The notes under the pieces: model-generated
What the model was told of the DNA's origin: nothing
What the model saw: only the letters and a program-made list of their open reading frames with translations
Databases searched by the model: none
Made by a program: the position numbers and the translations under genes
Part shown: positions 33,904 through 41,288 of the stretch, in pieces
Numbering within the stretch: position 1 is the first letter of the stretch
How the letters are laid out: each line of letters begins with the position of its first letter
Assembly (NCBI GenBank): GCA_964459305.1
Contig: CAYWNA010000103.1
Span: 1-41,386 of the forward strand
Direction of reading: 5' to 3'
Length of the DNA: 41,386 bases
From: CAYWNA01 sp964459305
GTDB taxonomy: Bacteria > Planctomycetota > Planctomycetia > Pirellulales > Pirellulaceae

Positions 33904-34137
33904 CTACGTCTGGTCGCCCAACTGCAGCGTTCCTTTGCCGCGTGCGACAAACTCGATCGAATAGTAGGGAAACGTGGAACGACGAATCGCGTAATCGGGG
34001 GCACAGGATTCGCAACCACCACAGACCACGGCCAAACCGATATCGTGTCGGGGTGCAAGATCAAGGTAGAATCGCCTTGCCTCGCGTACTTGCAGAGAGA
34101 AGAACTCCGGCGGCTTTGTTGATTCAGCGTTCACCAC
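33904..34137 (-). pseudogene. truncated AraC-family regulator (N-terminal sensing domain only)
   Basis: About 77 codons from a GTG near 34137 to a TAG at 33904. The peptide (FFSLQVREARRFYLDL, CGGCESCAPDYAIRRSTFPY, YSIEFVARGKGTLQLGD) matches the cupin-like N-terminal domain of AraC-family regulators common in planctomycetes. The rest of the cupin and the whole DNA-binding domain are absent, and sequence after the stop does not continue the family. It is therefore probably a gene remnant left by a deletion. A standalone sensor peptide is possible but less likely. Confidence 0.7.
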
Positions 34138-34281
34138 AGGGCGTCCTAAGGAGGTCAATAATATCCATGCAGTTGTCAAGTTTAGCCATTCTCTCCACAG
34201 AATGAAATGCTATTCTTGGTGCAGTGCAGACAAGTTATGGCAGGTAGTACACGGCGATCAAACCCAGAAAAGGAGAAGAAC

Positions 34282-35313
34282 ATGCAAAACACGAACGAAA
34301 ACGGCCGCAACAAGGATGACTTGATCGTCATCGGCGGCGCCGGAGGATTCATCGGCGGAGCCCTGGCCCGGTACTTTCAAGAACGCGGATTCACACGGAT
34401 TCGCGCGATCGACAAGAAGCCGTTGCCGGAATGGTACCAACGCGTGGCCGGTGTGGAATCTTTATGCCTCGACTTGAGTGAGGAAGAGAACTGCAAGCGA
34501 GCCTGCCAGGATGCCGCGGAAGTCGTCAACCTGGCGGCGGACATGGGCGGCATGGGCTTCATCGAGCGGTTTCGCGTCGAATGCCTCCGTAGCATCCTAA
34601 TCAATACGCATTTGATCGAGGCGGCGTACCGGGCCGGTGCCCAGCGCTACTTCTACTCGTCTTCCGCCTGTGCGTACAATACCGACCTCCAGAAAGACCC
34701 GAAGGTACGGGCCTTGAAGGAGTCCGATGCTTATCCGGCGAATGCCGAGCGTGGCTACGGCTGGGAAAAGCTCATATCTGAAATCTTCTGCCAGGAGTAC
34801 TGGGCCGAACGTGGAATGAAGACGACGATCGCGCGTTTCCACAACGTCTATGGCCCGTCCGGCACATGGGACGGGGGTCGCGAGAAGGCACCGGCCGCGC
34901 TTTGCCGAAAGGTGATCGAGGCGAAGGACGCAGGCAGCGGCCAGATCGAGATCTGGGGCGACGGCACGCAGACCCGCAGCTTCATGTACATCGACGATTG
35001 CACGAAGGGCATTGACATGATCATGCATTGCGATGATCTCATTGCCACGCCGATCAACCTCGGCTCCAGCGAACTCGTCTCGATCAACGAATTGGCGAAT
35101 CTTGCCGGGCAGTGCGGCGGAGTGAAGTTGGAGCACAGCCACAAACTCGACGCTCCTCTGGGTGTCGCGGGTCGCAACAGCGACAATACGATGATCAAAA
35201 AGATCCTCGGCTGGGAGCCGGACACGCCACTCAAGGACGGCTTGGCCGAGACGTATGCCTGGATCGAGCAGCAGTACCTGGACCGCAAGGCCGGCAAACG
35301 TACCATTAGCTGA
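34282..35313 (+). CDS. GDP-mannose 3,5-epimerase-like NAD-dependent epimerase
   Basis: 343 aa extended short-chain dehydrogenase/reductase. The ATG at 34282 has AAGGAG upstream. The NAD motif is GGAGGFIGG (residues 18-26). The segment NLAADMGGMGFI (83-94), the catalytic Cys130 in SSACAY, YGWEK (159-163) and RFHNVYGPSGTWDGGREKAP match plant GDP-mannose 3,5-epimerase closely. Its Cys and Lys acid/base residues are both kept. Also GRNSDN and LGWEP near the C-terminus match. The plant enzyme converts GDP-D-mannose to GDP-L-galactose. A mannose-1-phosphate guanylyltransferase gene three genes downstream would supply the substrate. It is the first gene of the sugar cluster. Confidence 0.9.
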   Translation: MQNTNENGRNKDDLIVIGGAGGFIGGALARYFQERGFTRIRAIDKKPLPEWYQRVAGVESLCLDLSEEENCKRACQDAAEVVNLAADMGGMGFIERFRVECLRSILINTHLIEAAYRAGAQRYFYSSSACAYNTDLQKDPKVRALKESDAYPANAERGYGWEKLISEIFCQEYWAERGMKTTIARFHNVYGPSGTWDGGREKAPAALCRKVIEAKDAGSGQIEIWGDGTQTRSFMYIDDCTKGIDMIMHCDDLIATPINLGSSELVSINELANLAGQCGGVKLEHSHKLDAPLGVAGRNSDNTMIKKILGWEPDTPLKDGLAETYAWIEQQYLDRKAGKRTIS

Positions 35314-35353
35314 CCCAACACGACAGTGCTATTCTCGAATCGGCTTAATCGAC

Positions 35354-36163
35354 ATGCAGCGTTCAACAGACCCTTGTATTGCCGACGTCATCGGTGCCAT
35401 TCCCTATCGCATGGCTTTCGCCGGTGGCTGGATTGACCAGCCTTTTGTTTCGCAGCACGATCCCGCTCCGCCCGGTTCCATGGTGGTCGTCGGATTGGAG
35501 CCAACGTTCTGGTACATGGAGCGGGCCGGGATGGCGACGGGCACGCGTAAGGTGGCGCTCGACCTTTGGGAAGGCTCGCTGCCGGATCGCGATCCGGTCG
35601 AGTTGGTCAAGGAGTTGTACGCCGAGGAAAACCGGGGCCAGCCGGAACCGTCCGGTTCTCAGGACATGATCGGTCTGATCTACACGGGCGTGAACCGGTT
35701 GGACTTCGACATCGACCACGAAGGAGGAGTCTTTCCCAAGCATATCGAGTCGAACAACGATCCCGAAATCGCCCGATGGTTAGAGCGGGTGATTCACATG
35801 GTACCCGTCGCGCCGCGACCGGACGGCTACAATCCGCTGGGAGTGAAGAACCTTGATCCGGAGTGGATTCGGCGATTGGGGCAATCGGGCAAAGACTGTT
35901 ACGACGCCATCTTGGCGCGGGATGTAAAAGGCCTCGGCGCTTCGATGAACGAATGCATGGGATGTTGGGAAGCCATTTTGCCGCATGTTGTGAGACACCC
36001 GACCGTGACCGTTGATCTTGTCGGGATCATGCAAGCGTATCAGTCAGAGTATCCCGGCGCCATGTATTCCGGATGCGGGGGCGGGTATCTGTACGTCGTC
36101 AGCGACAAGCCGGTTCCGGGCGGCTTCCAAGTCAAAGTTCGCTGCAAACAGGGAAACGAGTAA
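35354..36163 (+). CDS. GHMP-kinase-like sugar kinase with atypical ATP-binding loop
   Basis: 269 aa. The N-terminal IPYRMAFAGGWIDQPF (about 16-31) corresponds to GHMP motif 1 of sugar kinases. GSQDMIGLIYTGVNRLDF (101-118) matches the GxQD segment that follows the ATP loop in galactokinase and heptose-kinase relatives. YSGCGGGYLYVVS (238-250) matches the C-terminal GHMP motif. The usual phosphate loop GLGSSS is not clear; GMATGTR (59-65) sits in its place. The protein is shorter than most GHMP kinases. The ATG at 35354 lies 40 bases after the epimerase gene, and a nucleotidyltransferase gene starts 1 base after its stop. Kinase activity on a free sugar or sugar phosphate is inferred. Confidence 0.75.
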   Translation: MQRSTDPCIADVIGAIPYRMAFAGGWIDQPFVSQHDPAPPGSMVVVGLEPTFWYMERAGMATGTRKVALDLWEGSLPDRDPVELVKELYAEENRGQPEPSGSQDMIGLIYTGVNRLDFDIDHEGGVFPKHIESNNDPEIARWLERVIHMVPVAPRPDGYNPLGVKNLDPEWIRRLGQSGKDCYDAILARDVKGLGASMNECMGCWEAILPHVVRHPTVTVDLVGIMQAYQSEYPGAMYSGCGGGYLYVVSDKPVPGGFQVKVRCKQGNE

Positions 36164-36164
36164 C

Positions 36165-36989
36165 GTGAACCACGTCATCATTGCCGACAGCTTCGACGAT
36201 TTGAAATCCCGCCACATGCGGTTTTTTCAGGAAGCCGAAAAGCTGGGACCCATCCACGTCTTGCTTTGGTCTGACGAGGCCGTACAAACCCTCGAAGGAC
36301 AAGCCCCGATGTTTCCGCAAGCGGAACGTCAGTATTTCGTCGAGGCAATTCGTTACATCGATCGCGTAACCGTCGTCGACGGTCCGATCGAACGAGATGC
36401 CCTGCCGGCGGAAAACGCCGACGATGCGGCCATCTGGGTCGTTGAAGAATCGGTCGACAGCCCCGGCAAGCGGGCGTTCTGCGAGGCTAACGGCCTTGAG
36501 TATCGCGTGATCGAGGAGGACGATCTGCAAGGCTTCCCGGAGGATGCGCGGGGCGAATCGGCGGCGGCGCCATCCGGGAAAAAGAGGGTGATCGTGACCG
36601 GTTGCTACGACTGGTTTCACTCGGGCCACGTCCGGTTCTTCGAGGAAGTGTCCGAGTTGGGAGAACTCTATGTAGTCGTGGGCCACGACAAGAACATCAA
36701 ACTGCTCAAGGGCGAAGGCCATCCCATGTATTCGGAGGACGAACGCCGATACATGGCCGGGTCAATCCGCCACGTGCGAAAGGCATTGGTCTCCACGGGC
36801 GACGGCTGGCTTGACGCCGAACCGGAGATCGAGCGGATCAGGCCGGATATCTACGCGGTCAACGAAGATGGCTCCCGGCCCGAGAAACGAGATTACTGCG
36901 AAGCCCACGGGATAGAGTATCGAGTGCTGAAGCGGCTGCCCAAAGAAGGGCTGCCGAAAAGGCAGAGTACTGACCTGCGCGGGTTCTAG
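36165..36989 (+). CDS. tandem cytidylyltransferase-fold protein (second domain with intact HxGH)
   Basis: 274 aa from a GTG at 36165, one base after the preceding stop. Residues about 140-274 form a cytidylyltransferase-like nucleotidyltransferase domain: RVIVTGCYDWFHSGHVRFF with HSGH at 152-155, GHDKNIKLLKGE, and a C-terminal QSTDLRGF like the ISSTxxR signature. Residues 1-120 look like a second, diverged copy: IIADSFDDLKSRHMRFFQEA aligns with the same region, but HSGH has become KSRH. One domain should therefore be catalytic. The enzyme would couple a nucleotide to a phosphorylated sugar or alcohol. The kinase-then-nucleotidyltransferase order suggests consecutive steps of sugar activation. 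Nucleotide (CTP or ATP) is unknown. Confidence 0.85.
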   Translation: MNHVIIADSFDDLKSRHMRFFQEAEKLGPIHVLLWSDEAVQTLEGQAPMFPQAERQYFVEAIRYIDRVTVVDGPIERDALPAENADDAAIWVVEESVDSPGKRAFCEANGLEYRVIEEDDLQGFPEDARGESAAAPSGKKRVIVTGCYDWFHSGHVRFFEEVSELGELYVVVGHDKNIKLLKGEGHPMYSEDERRYMAGSIRHVRKALVSTGDGWLDAEPEIERIRPDIYAVNEDGSRPEKRDYCEAHGIEYRVLKRLPKEGLPKRQSTDLRGF

Positions 36990-37043
36990 TGACTCATAGG
37001 CACCGATAGAATTAACTTTCTGATATCAACAGCGTCCCATGTT

Positions 37044-37121
37044 GTTTAACCGCAAGCCGGAGGCGTGCGCGAATGGGCATATCCAGCGGATTGCGCGCAC
37101 GCCTCCGGCTTGCGGTTAAAC
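37044..37121. repeat. dispersed inverted repeat, second copy (family of 17159-17232)
   Basis: Two perfect 28-base inverted arms (37044-37071 and 37094-37121) flank a 22-base loop. The arms match those of the copy at 17159-17232 at every position except one base in that copy's right arm; the loops differ. It lies in the 208-base gap before the guanylyltransferase gene. Confidence 0.92.
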
Positions 37122-37197
37122 GAGGAAACTGTCTGTCCTATGACCGTTGACGCTGCGACGACGTTCCACAATCTTCCACCAGAGGGCAACCACAACG

Positions 37198-38292
37198 ATG
37201 CGATACGCAATGATCATGGCAGGCGGTTCGGGCACGCGGCTTTGGCCCATGAGCCGACAGGAGTTGCCGAAGCAACTGATACCGTTCATCGACGGCCGCA
37301 GTCTGTTGGAGATTGCCTACGACCGGTTTGACGGCTTGATTCCAGTCGATCATCGCTATGTGTGTGCCGGTCAGCGGCACCGCGACGCCATCCTTTCGGC
37401 GATGCCATCGCTCGACGGCTCAAGGTTTCTGGGCGAGCCCGTGGGCCGTGATACACTCAATGCGGTTGGATTCAGCGCGGCCGTGCTAGCCGCCCGAGAT
37501 CCCGACGCAGTGATCGGCGTCTTCACGGCCGATCACCTGATTCAACCCGTGGATGAATTCCAGCGGATTGTCTCCGACGGTTTTGCGCTGGTCGAGAGCG
37601 AGCCGGAGACGCTGGTCACGTTCGGCATTGCGCCCACCGGCCCCGCAACCGGCTACGGTTACCTGGAACTCGGCGCCGTCATCAACGGCAGTGCCCGGGT
37701 TGTCGAGCAGTTTCGCGAGAAGCCGCCGCGCGAGGTCGCCGAGGAGTACTTCCGGCTGGGGCCTGAACGGTATCTGTGGAACAGCGGGATGTTCGTGTGG
37801 CGCGCGCAGACATTGCTTGACTGCATCCGCCGCTACGAACCTTCCGTGTGGGATGGCCTGATGTCAATTGCCGAAGCGTGGGAAACACCGACGCGCGATG
37901 AAGTGCTGGAAAGGACATTTCCAACGCTCAAGAAGATCAGCGTCGACTTCGCCGTCATGGAACCCGCCTCGCGCGACTCGTCGGTCGGCGTGGCGGCCAT
38001 TCCGATGCAACTTCAATGGCTCGACGTTGGATCGTGGCCGTCTTTTGCCGAGACCCGCCCACGGGATGAAAACGGCAACGCCCTAGCCGTCGAAAACCGC
38101 CTGCTTCACGAGTCGAGCAATTGTCTGGTCGCCTCCAGCGATCCCGATCATTTGATCGCCACCATGGGCTGCGAGGACCTGATCGTGATCCACACCGACC
38201 GGGCAACCCTGGTCTGCCGGGCGGACATGGCGGAGAAGATCAAAGAAGTACAGAAAACAGCCCACGAACGATTCGACGGCCGATACACGTAG
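37198..38292 (+). CDS. manC: mannose-1-phosphate guanylyltransferase
   Basis: 364 aa cytosolic nucleotidyltransferase that makes GDP-mannose from mannose-1-phosphate and GTP. The N-terminal signature MIMAGGSGTRLWPMSR (about 5-20) is followed by LPKQ, as in the GMP family. VGRDTLNAVGFSA, FTADHLIQP and VEQFREKP carry the substrate and metal-binding residues. It lacks the phosphomannose-isomerase domain of long ManC proteins, as in many planctomycete and Gram-positive members. The ATG at 37198 is chosen because the signature begins there; the upstream in-frame codons from 37147 look non-conserved. It follows the epimerase, kinase and cytidylyltransferase genes after a palindromic repeat and may have its own promoter. 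Confidence 0.92.
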   Translation: MRYAMIMAGGSGTRLWPMSRQELPKQLIPFIDGRSLLEIAYDRFDGLIPVDHRYVCAGQRHRDAILSAMPSLDGSRFLGEPVGRDTLNAVGFSAAVLAARDPDAVIGVFTADHLIQPVDEFQRIVSDGFALVESEPETLVTFGIAPTGPATGYGYLELGAVINGSARVVEQFREKPPREVAEEYFRLGPERYLWNSGMFVWRAQTLLDCIRRYEPSVWDGLMSIAEAWETPTRDEVLERTFPTLKKISVDFAVMEPASRDSSVGVAAIPMQLQWLDVGSWPSFAETRPRDENGNALAVENRLLHESSNCLVASSDPDHLIATMGCEDLIVIHTDRATLVCRADMAEKIKEVQKTAHERFDGRYT

Positions 38293-38481
38293 CGCGGCCG
38301 AGCCAAGGAACCGTCGATTGATAAATGCCAACTCTTGCATGGAGGACGCGAAAGCCGATAGTCGCCGTGTTCTCCGAACTCGCTGTCTTCCCTCACCGAC
38401 CGGCTCGCAAGACCACCTTCGTCGGGACAAGGTGGATGTCTTCTTCTATCCTCTTTTGCATTCGCGTCACAAATCTACTTG

Positions 38482-38625
38482 TCATTCATTTGCAGACGTG
38501 ATTTCCACGAGTGTCCGTACGGAGAAATCATCGATCTCATACGAGCCGTGAGGTCCGGCGGGCGCCGAGACGATAACCATTTTCTCGACGGCATGAATGG
38601 CTTCCCGCCAGGATGCCGCTGTCGG
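38482..38625 (-). pseudogene. C-terminal fragment of a beta-sandwich (carbohydrate-binding-like) domain
   Basis: On the minus strand the frame reads SWREAIHAVEKMVIVSAP, then GPHGSYEIDDFSVRT, and ends at a stop at 38482. This has the look of the last strands of a carbohydrate-binding module (…hydrophobic strand, then an acidic DDFSV end). Upstream in the same frame the sequence has no protein character, so it is a remnant. Identity of the parent gene is unknown. Confidence 0.5.
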
Positions 38626-38679
38626 TCCTTGCCGCCATGCGCACGCGAAGGGCGGAAGCCCGACCGGCAGCCTGAAGGC

Positions 38680-38856
38680 CGGTTGACGCTGAAGAACGTC
38701 CGTGACGGGCGCTACTCGGTCACATGGCGTGACGCCATCACGAACGGCGTGGTACTCCAAACCAAGGCGAACGTCGAAAACGGTCGCCTGACGCTGGACA
38801 CGCCAGCCGTCACTCACAGCGCCGCAGCCCGCATCGTAAGGACCGCCGGTCGCTAG
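38680..38856 (+). pseudogene. C-terminal fragment of a secreted hydrolase (collagen-binding-like domain)
   Basis: The plus-strand frame ending at a TAG at 38854-38856 reads GRLTLKNVRDGRYSVTWRDA, then NGRLTLDTPAVTHSAAARIV. This resembles the C-terminal beta domain (putative collagen-binding type) of planctomycete glycoside-hydrolase-like proteins. The preceding sequence in this frame is not protein-like, so only the tail of a gene remains. No start codon or catalytic domain is present. Confidence 0.5.
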
Positions 38857-39057
38857 CCGAGAGTTCTGCTCGCCTGTTGTTGGCAAGCTCTTCCGACCCT
38901 ATGATGAGACCAGGCGTTTCGACAGGTTGCGTCAAACCGGCCGCCGACCTGTTGAGACGCAAGGGGCTCGCGGTCAGCACTTTGATGTTCTTTGACAATC
39001 GAGTCTTGATTGATCAAGCGGGTTTGCGGAGCGGCGAGGAATCGTTGACGGAACTGG

Positions 39058-39123
39058 TAGCTGAACTCGCAAGAATTCAGGGACTGACGCCCTGATCCGC
39101 CTGAATTCTTGCGAATTCAGCTA
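39058..39123. repeat. REP-like inverted repeat (family shared with 29124-29191)
   Basis: Arms 39058-39081 and 39100-39123, 24 bases with one mismatch, flank an 18-base loop. The arm core CGCAAGAATTCAGG is perfectly palindromic with its partner. Its outer arm sequence matches the element at 29124-29191. It lies 60 bases upstream of the sialidase-like gene. Confidence 0.85.
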
Positions 39124-39182
39124 GAAACCCAGTCCTGCGTCGAGATTTCAGAAATCGTATTTCACTATCGAGGAATGTCGTG

Positions 39183-40361
39183 ATGCCAAATCAATGCCTC
39201 AAGTGTGTTCCTGCGTCGATTTGTCTGATCGTGGTCGTGTTCTGGTCTTCCTTTCCCCTTTGTGCAATCGGCGATGCAAAGGCGGAAGAACGCAACTTGA
39301 CTCGGCACGAACAAAGAGATTTTCGCGATCAGAAGCTGGCGACCATTCTTGATCGGAAGGCATTGTGCAAACAACCCGGACGTTACATCGGCTGGCCCTC
39401 CATTGCCGAGGCACCTAATGGCGATTTGCTGGTTGTGTTCTCCGGTGATCGCACGGCACATGTGTCGCCGGATGGCAAGACGCAGATGATCCGCAGTCGA
39501 GACGGCGGAAAAACGTGGAGTGAACCGGCGACGATCAACGATTTGTCGATTGACGATCGGGATGCAGGGATCATCCGCACAAAACAAGGCACCATGTTGG
39601 TCAGTTGGTTCACCGGTCCGCCCTACCATACGGACCTGCAGGGTCACTACGTGATCCGGTCAACGGACAACGGACAGACATGGGGCCGCCTGATCCGTAC
39701 GCGCGTCACCACTCCACATGGTCCCATCCAATTGGCCGATGGCCGCTTGTTGTATCTTGGTCTTAGCCCACATTGTTCGCATACCAAGCCGCCGAACTTC
39801 AACGGTCCGCCGGCTGATTCACCTCATTCGGTGTCGATCGAAGAGTCGCCGGACGACGGGCAGAGTTGGCGCGTGATCGCGCGGTTTCCGGTTCCCGACG
39901 AAGCCAAGATGCTGTCGTTTGACGAGCCCCACCTGGTCGAGGCGAGTGATGGAAGGCTGATCGCCCAGTTCCGTGACTGCAATGCGCCAAACTGGTTGTG
40001 GCAGTCCGAAAGCACCGACGGCGGCCATACGTGGTCCCGGCCGTGGCAGACACCCATGCACGGCTTCCCGCCGCACTTGCTTCGACTGAGTAACGGTTGG
40101 CTGCTGTCGACCTACGCCAAACGCTGGTCGCCGTTTGGCGAATATGCCTGTGTCAGCCGGGACGACGGCAAGTCGTGGGATGTGGACAATGAGATTCGGC
40201 TCAGCGAGGCTTCCAACGGCGATCTCGGCTATCCGGCTTCCGTTCAGCTCAAGGACGGCACGATCTGGACGGTCTATTACGAAATCGACCAGCCAGGCGA
40301 AAAGCCCTGCCTAATGGGCACACACTGGCGTCTCAAGAATGCACTGGTTGGCCGCCGGTAG
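39183..40361 (+). CDS. secreted BNR-repeat sialidase-like protein
   Basis: 392 aa from the ATG at 39183, which has GAGGA upstream (a GTG three bases earlier is possible). A signal peptide core lies at about residues 10-28 (SICLIVVVFWSSFPLCAIG). Five Asp-box motifs mark a six-bladed beta-propeller: SRDGGKTWS, STDNGQTWG, SPDDGQSWR, STDGGHTWS and SRDDGKSWD. An RYIGWPSIAEAPNGDLLVVFSGD stretch near residue 65 supplies the first blade with an Arg that could be part of the sialidase triad. It may hydrolyse sialic acid-like or other acidic sugars, but many BNR family members have other or no activity. Its last 51 bases are overlapped antisense by the HNH gene. Confidence 0.9.
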   Translation: MPNQCLKCVPASICLIVVVFWSSFPLCAIGDAKAEERNLTRHEQRDFRDQKLATILDRKALCKQPGRYIGWPSIAEAPNGDLLVVFSGDRTAHVSPDGKTQMIRSRDGGKTWSEPATINDLSIDDRDAGIIRTKQGTMLVSWFTGPPYHTDLQGHYVIRSTDNGQTWGRLIRTRVTTPHGPIQLADGRLLYLGLSPHCSHTKPPNFNGPPADSPHSVSIEESPDDGQSWRVIARFPVPDEAKMLSFDEPHLVEASDGRLIAQFRDCNAPNWLWQSESTDGGHTWSRPWQTPMHGFPPHLLRLSNGWLLSTYAKRWSPFGEYACVSRDDGKSWDVDNEIRLSEASNGDLGYPASVQLKDGTIWTVYYEIDQPGEKPCLMGTHWRLKNALVGRR

Positions 40362-40652
40362 AACGGAACGCGATGGCTGGTCGTACGCCTCGCCTGCGAA
40401 AGTCCCACTTGAACCAGGCAGAGAATACACCGTCCGGGGCTGGCTGTGCGTGGACGCTTTGTATCGGTTGCACGTCGGGCACGCAAAACAAATGTTCTCG
40501 AAGATGGTCTCCCCACCAGCCGAGCGTGGTGTGATGTGTTCGAATTCAAAGATGGCAACGGTCAGCTCTTCCGCCGTGCGGCAATAGGCGCAACAGTTGG
40601 CGAAATGCGCGCGGACCTGGCGCCGTAGATCGGCGGGGAGATATGCGCTCAC
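40311..40652 (-). CDS. HNH endonuclease, probably with a scrambled C-terminus
   Basis: 113 aa from a GTG at 40652 that overlaps the upstream gene's stop as GTGA. The HNH core is complete: CAYC (21-24), FEHITPRSAGG with His39, FENICFACPTCN with Asn53 and the Cys58/Cys61 pair, and NRYKA. It predicts a zinc-structured metal-dependent DNA nuclease. After about residue 66 the usual family ending (a DP..G....LF.PR..W...HF pattern) is absent. Instead the frame runs antisense through a carbohydrate-binding-like fragment and the end of the sialidase gene. The gene was thus probably truncated and fused to unrelated DNA. Activity may be lost. Confidence 0.8.
   Translation of the reverse strand: MSAYLPADLRRQVRAHFANCCAYCRTAEELTVAIFEFEHITPRSAGGETIFENICFACPTCNRYKASTHSQPRTVYSLPGSSGTFAGEAYDQPSRSVLPAANQCILETPVCAH
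40362..40463 (+). pseudogene. fragment of a carbohydrate-binding-like domain
   Basis: In the frame shifted from the sialidase stop, the plus strand reads RTERDGWSYASPAKVPLEP, then GREYTVRGWLCVDAL, before losing protein character near 40463. This has the pattern of the N-terminal half of a carbohydrate-binding beta-sandwich (W-x-Y..., PG-x-x-Y-x-V-x-G-W). It lies antisense to the tail of the HNH gene. Probably a remnant brought in by rearrangement. Confidence 0.45.
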
Positions 40653-40900
40653 GTCCCAGTTGCTCCCGCATGTTGACGCAGAGTGTAACGTGCTCGTGTC
40701 TTGAGAATCGTGAGTTGGTCGACCTTCGCCAACAGGCCGTCAAGCTCGGACTGTTCATCGCCAGTGAGTTGATTCCGGCCGTTTCGTGCCAACAAGTCGT
40801 TTAGGCGTGCCTGTGCCGACGGAGCCAACTTGCCGTCCGCCAGTGCCTCCAACTCGTCGTCGCTCATGCAAACCAGAAGTTCCGATTCGTTGCTCATCAT
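40649..40900 (-). CDS. small partner protein of the HNH endonuclease (addiction-module-like)
   Basis: 83 aa. The ATG at 40900 (or 40897) follows GGAG. The protein is acidic and helical: SDDELEALADGKLAPSAQAR, LNDLLARNGRNQLT, and LLAKVDQLTILKTRARYTLR. Proteins of this type often precede HNH or PIN genes in planctomycetes and cyanobacteria, and the overlap GTGA with the next gene supports translational coupling. The pairing suggests a toxin-antitoxin-like or regulatory relation, but this is not established. I know no assigned function. Confidence 0.8.
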   Translation of the reverse strand: MMSNESELLVCMSDDELEALADGKLAPSAQARLNDLLARNGRNQLTGDEQSELDGLLAKVDQLTILKTRARYTLRQHAGATGT

Positions 40901-40975
40901 GGTTCTCCATGGTCAATTGCGATTGACACCGCCGACCAACTCACCGCTGCTGTCGTCACTGCACGACTCGCGGCA

Positions 40976-41146
40976 TTACATTATTCTACCCCACTCAAGT
41001 CCAAATGGCCACGTCGGCCTCGGCTCGCGCGATCGCAAGGTGGATTCGAGCCCCAACTGCTTGGCCGTCTCCTTCACCCAGCCCTCGTTTCCCTCGGTCG
41101 TGGTGCGGTCTCGCGACTGCATCACCGCTCCGACCGTAGGTCTCTA
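40976..41146 (-). pseudogene. C-terminal remnant of a REP-associated tyrosine transposase (RAYT)
   Basis: The minus strand from about 41146 down to a TAA at 40976-40978 reads RDRTTTEGNEGWVKETAKQL, then GLESTLRSREPRPTW. The pattern G-x-x-x-W-x-x-x-T-A-x-x-L-G-L-E-x-T-L-R is characteristic of the C-terminal end of planctomycete Y1-type REP-associated transposases. An in-frame stop lies just upstream (about 41147) and the catalytic HUH and Tyr region is missing. It is a relic that ties the region to REP-type palindromes. Confidence 0.65.
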
Positions 41147-41219
41147 AAAGATCGTGGACCGAGAGGCACGCTCGGATTCAAGAAAACAGGAGACCTTCGG
41201 TCAAATTGTGGGCGGGTCA

Positions 41220-41262
41220 GGAGACCAGCCCACAACAGAGGGAGACCAGGCGCACAACAGAG
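41220..41262. repeat. short imperfect tandem repeat
   Basis: Two adjacent copies of a 21-22-base unit: GGAGACCAGCCCACAACAGA at 41220 and GGAGACCAGGCGCACAACAG at 41241. A third partial match (GGAGACC) lies at about 41189. It sits between the transposase remnant and the partial gene at the window's end. Confidence 0.6.
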
Positions 41263-41288
41263 GTCTACGGCTCCTCCGGTACGGACCG

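Noticed and set aside
38877..39095. 72-codon open frame upstream of the sialidase-like gene
   Set aside because: Its last third is simply the left arm and loop of the REP-like repeat at 39058-39123, there is no ribosome-binding site, and the rest resembles no family I know.
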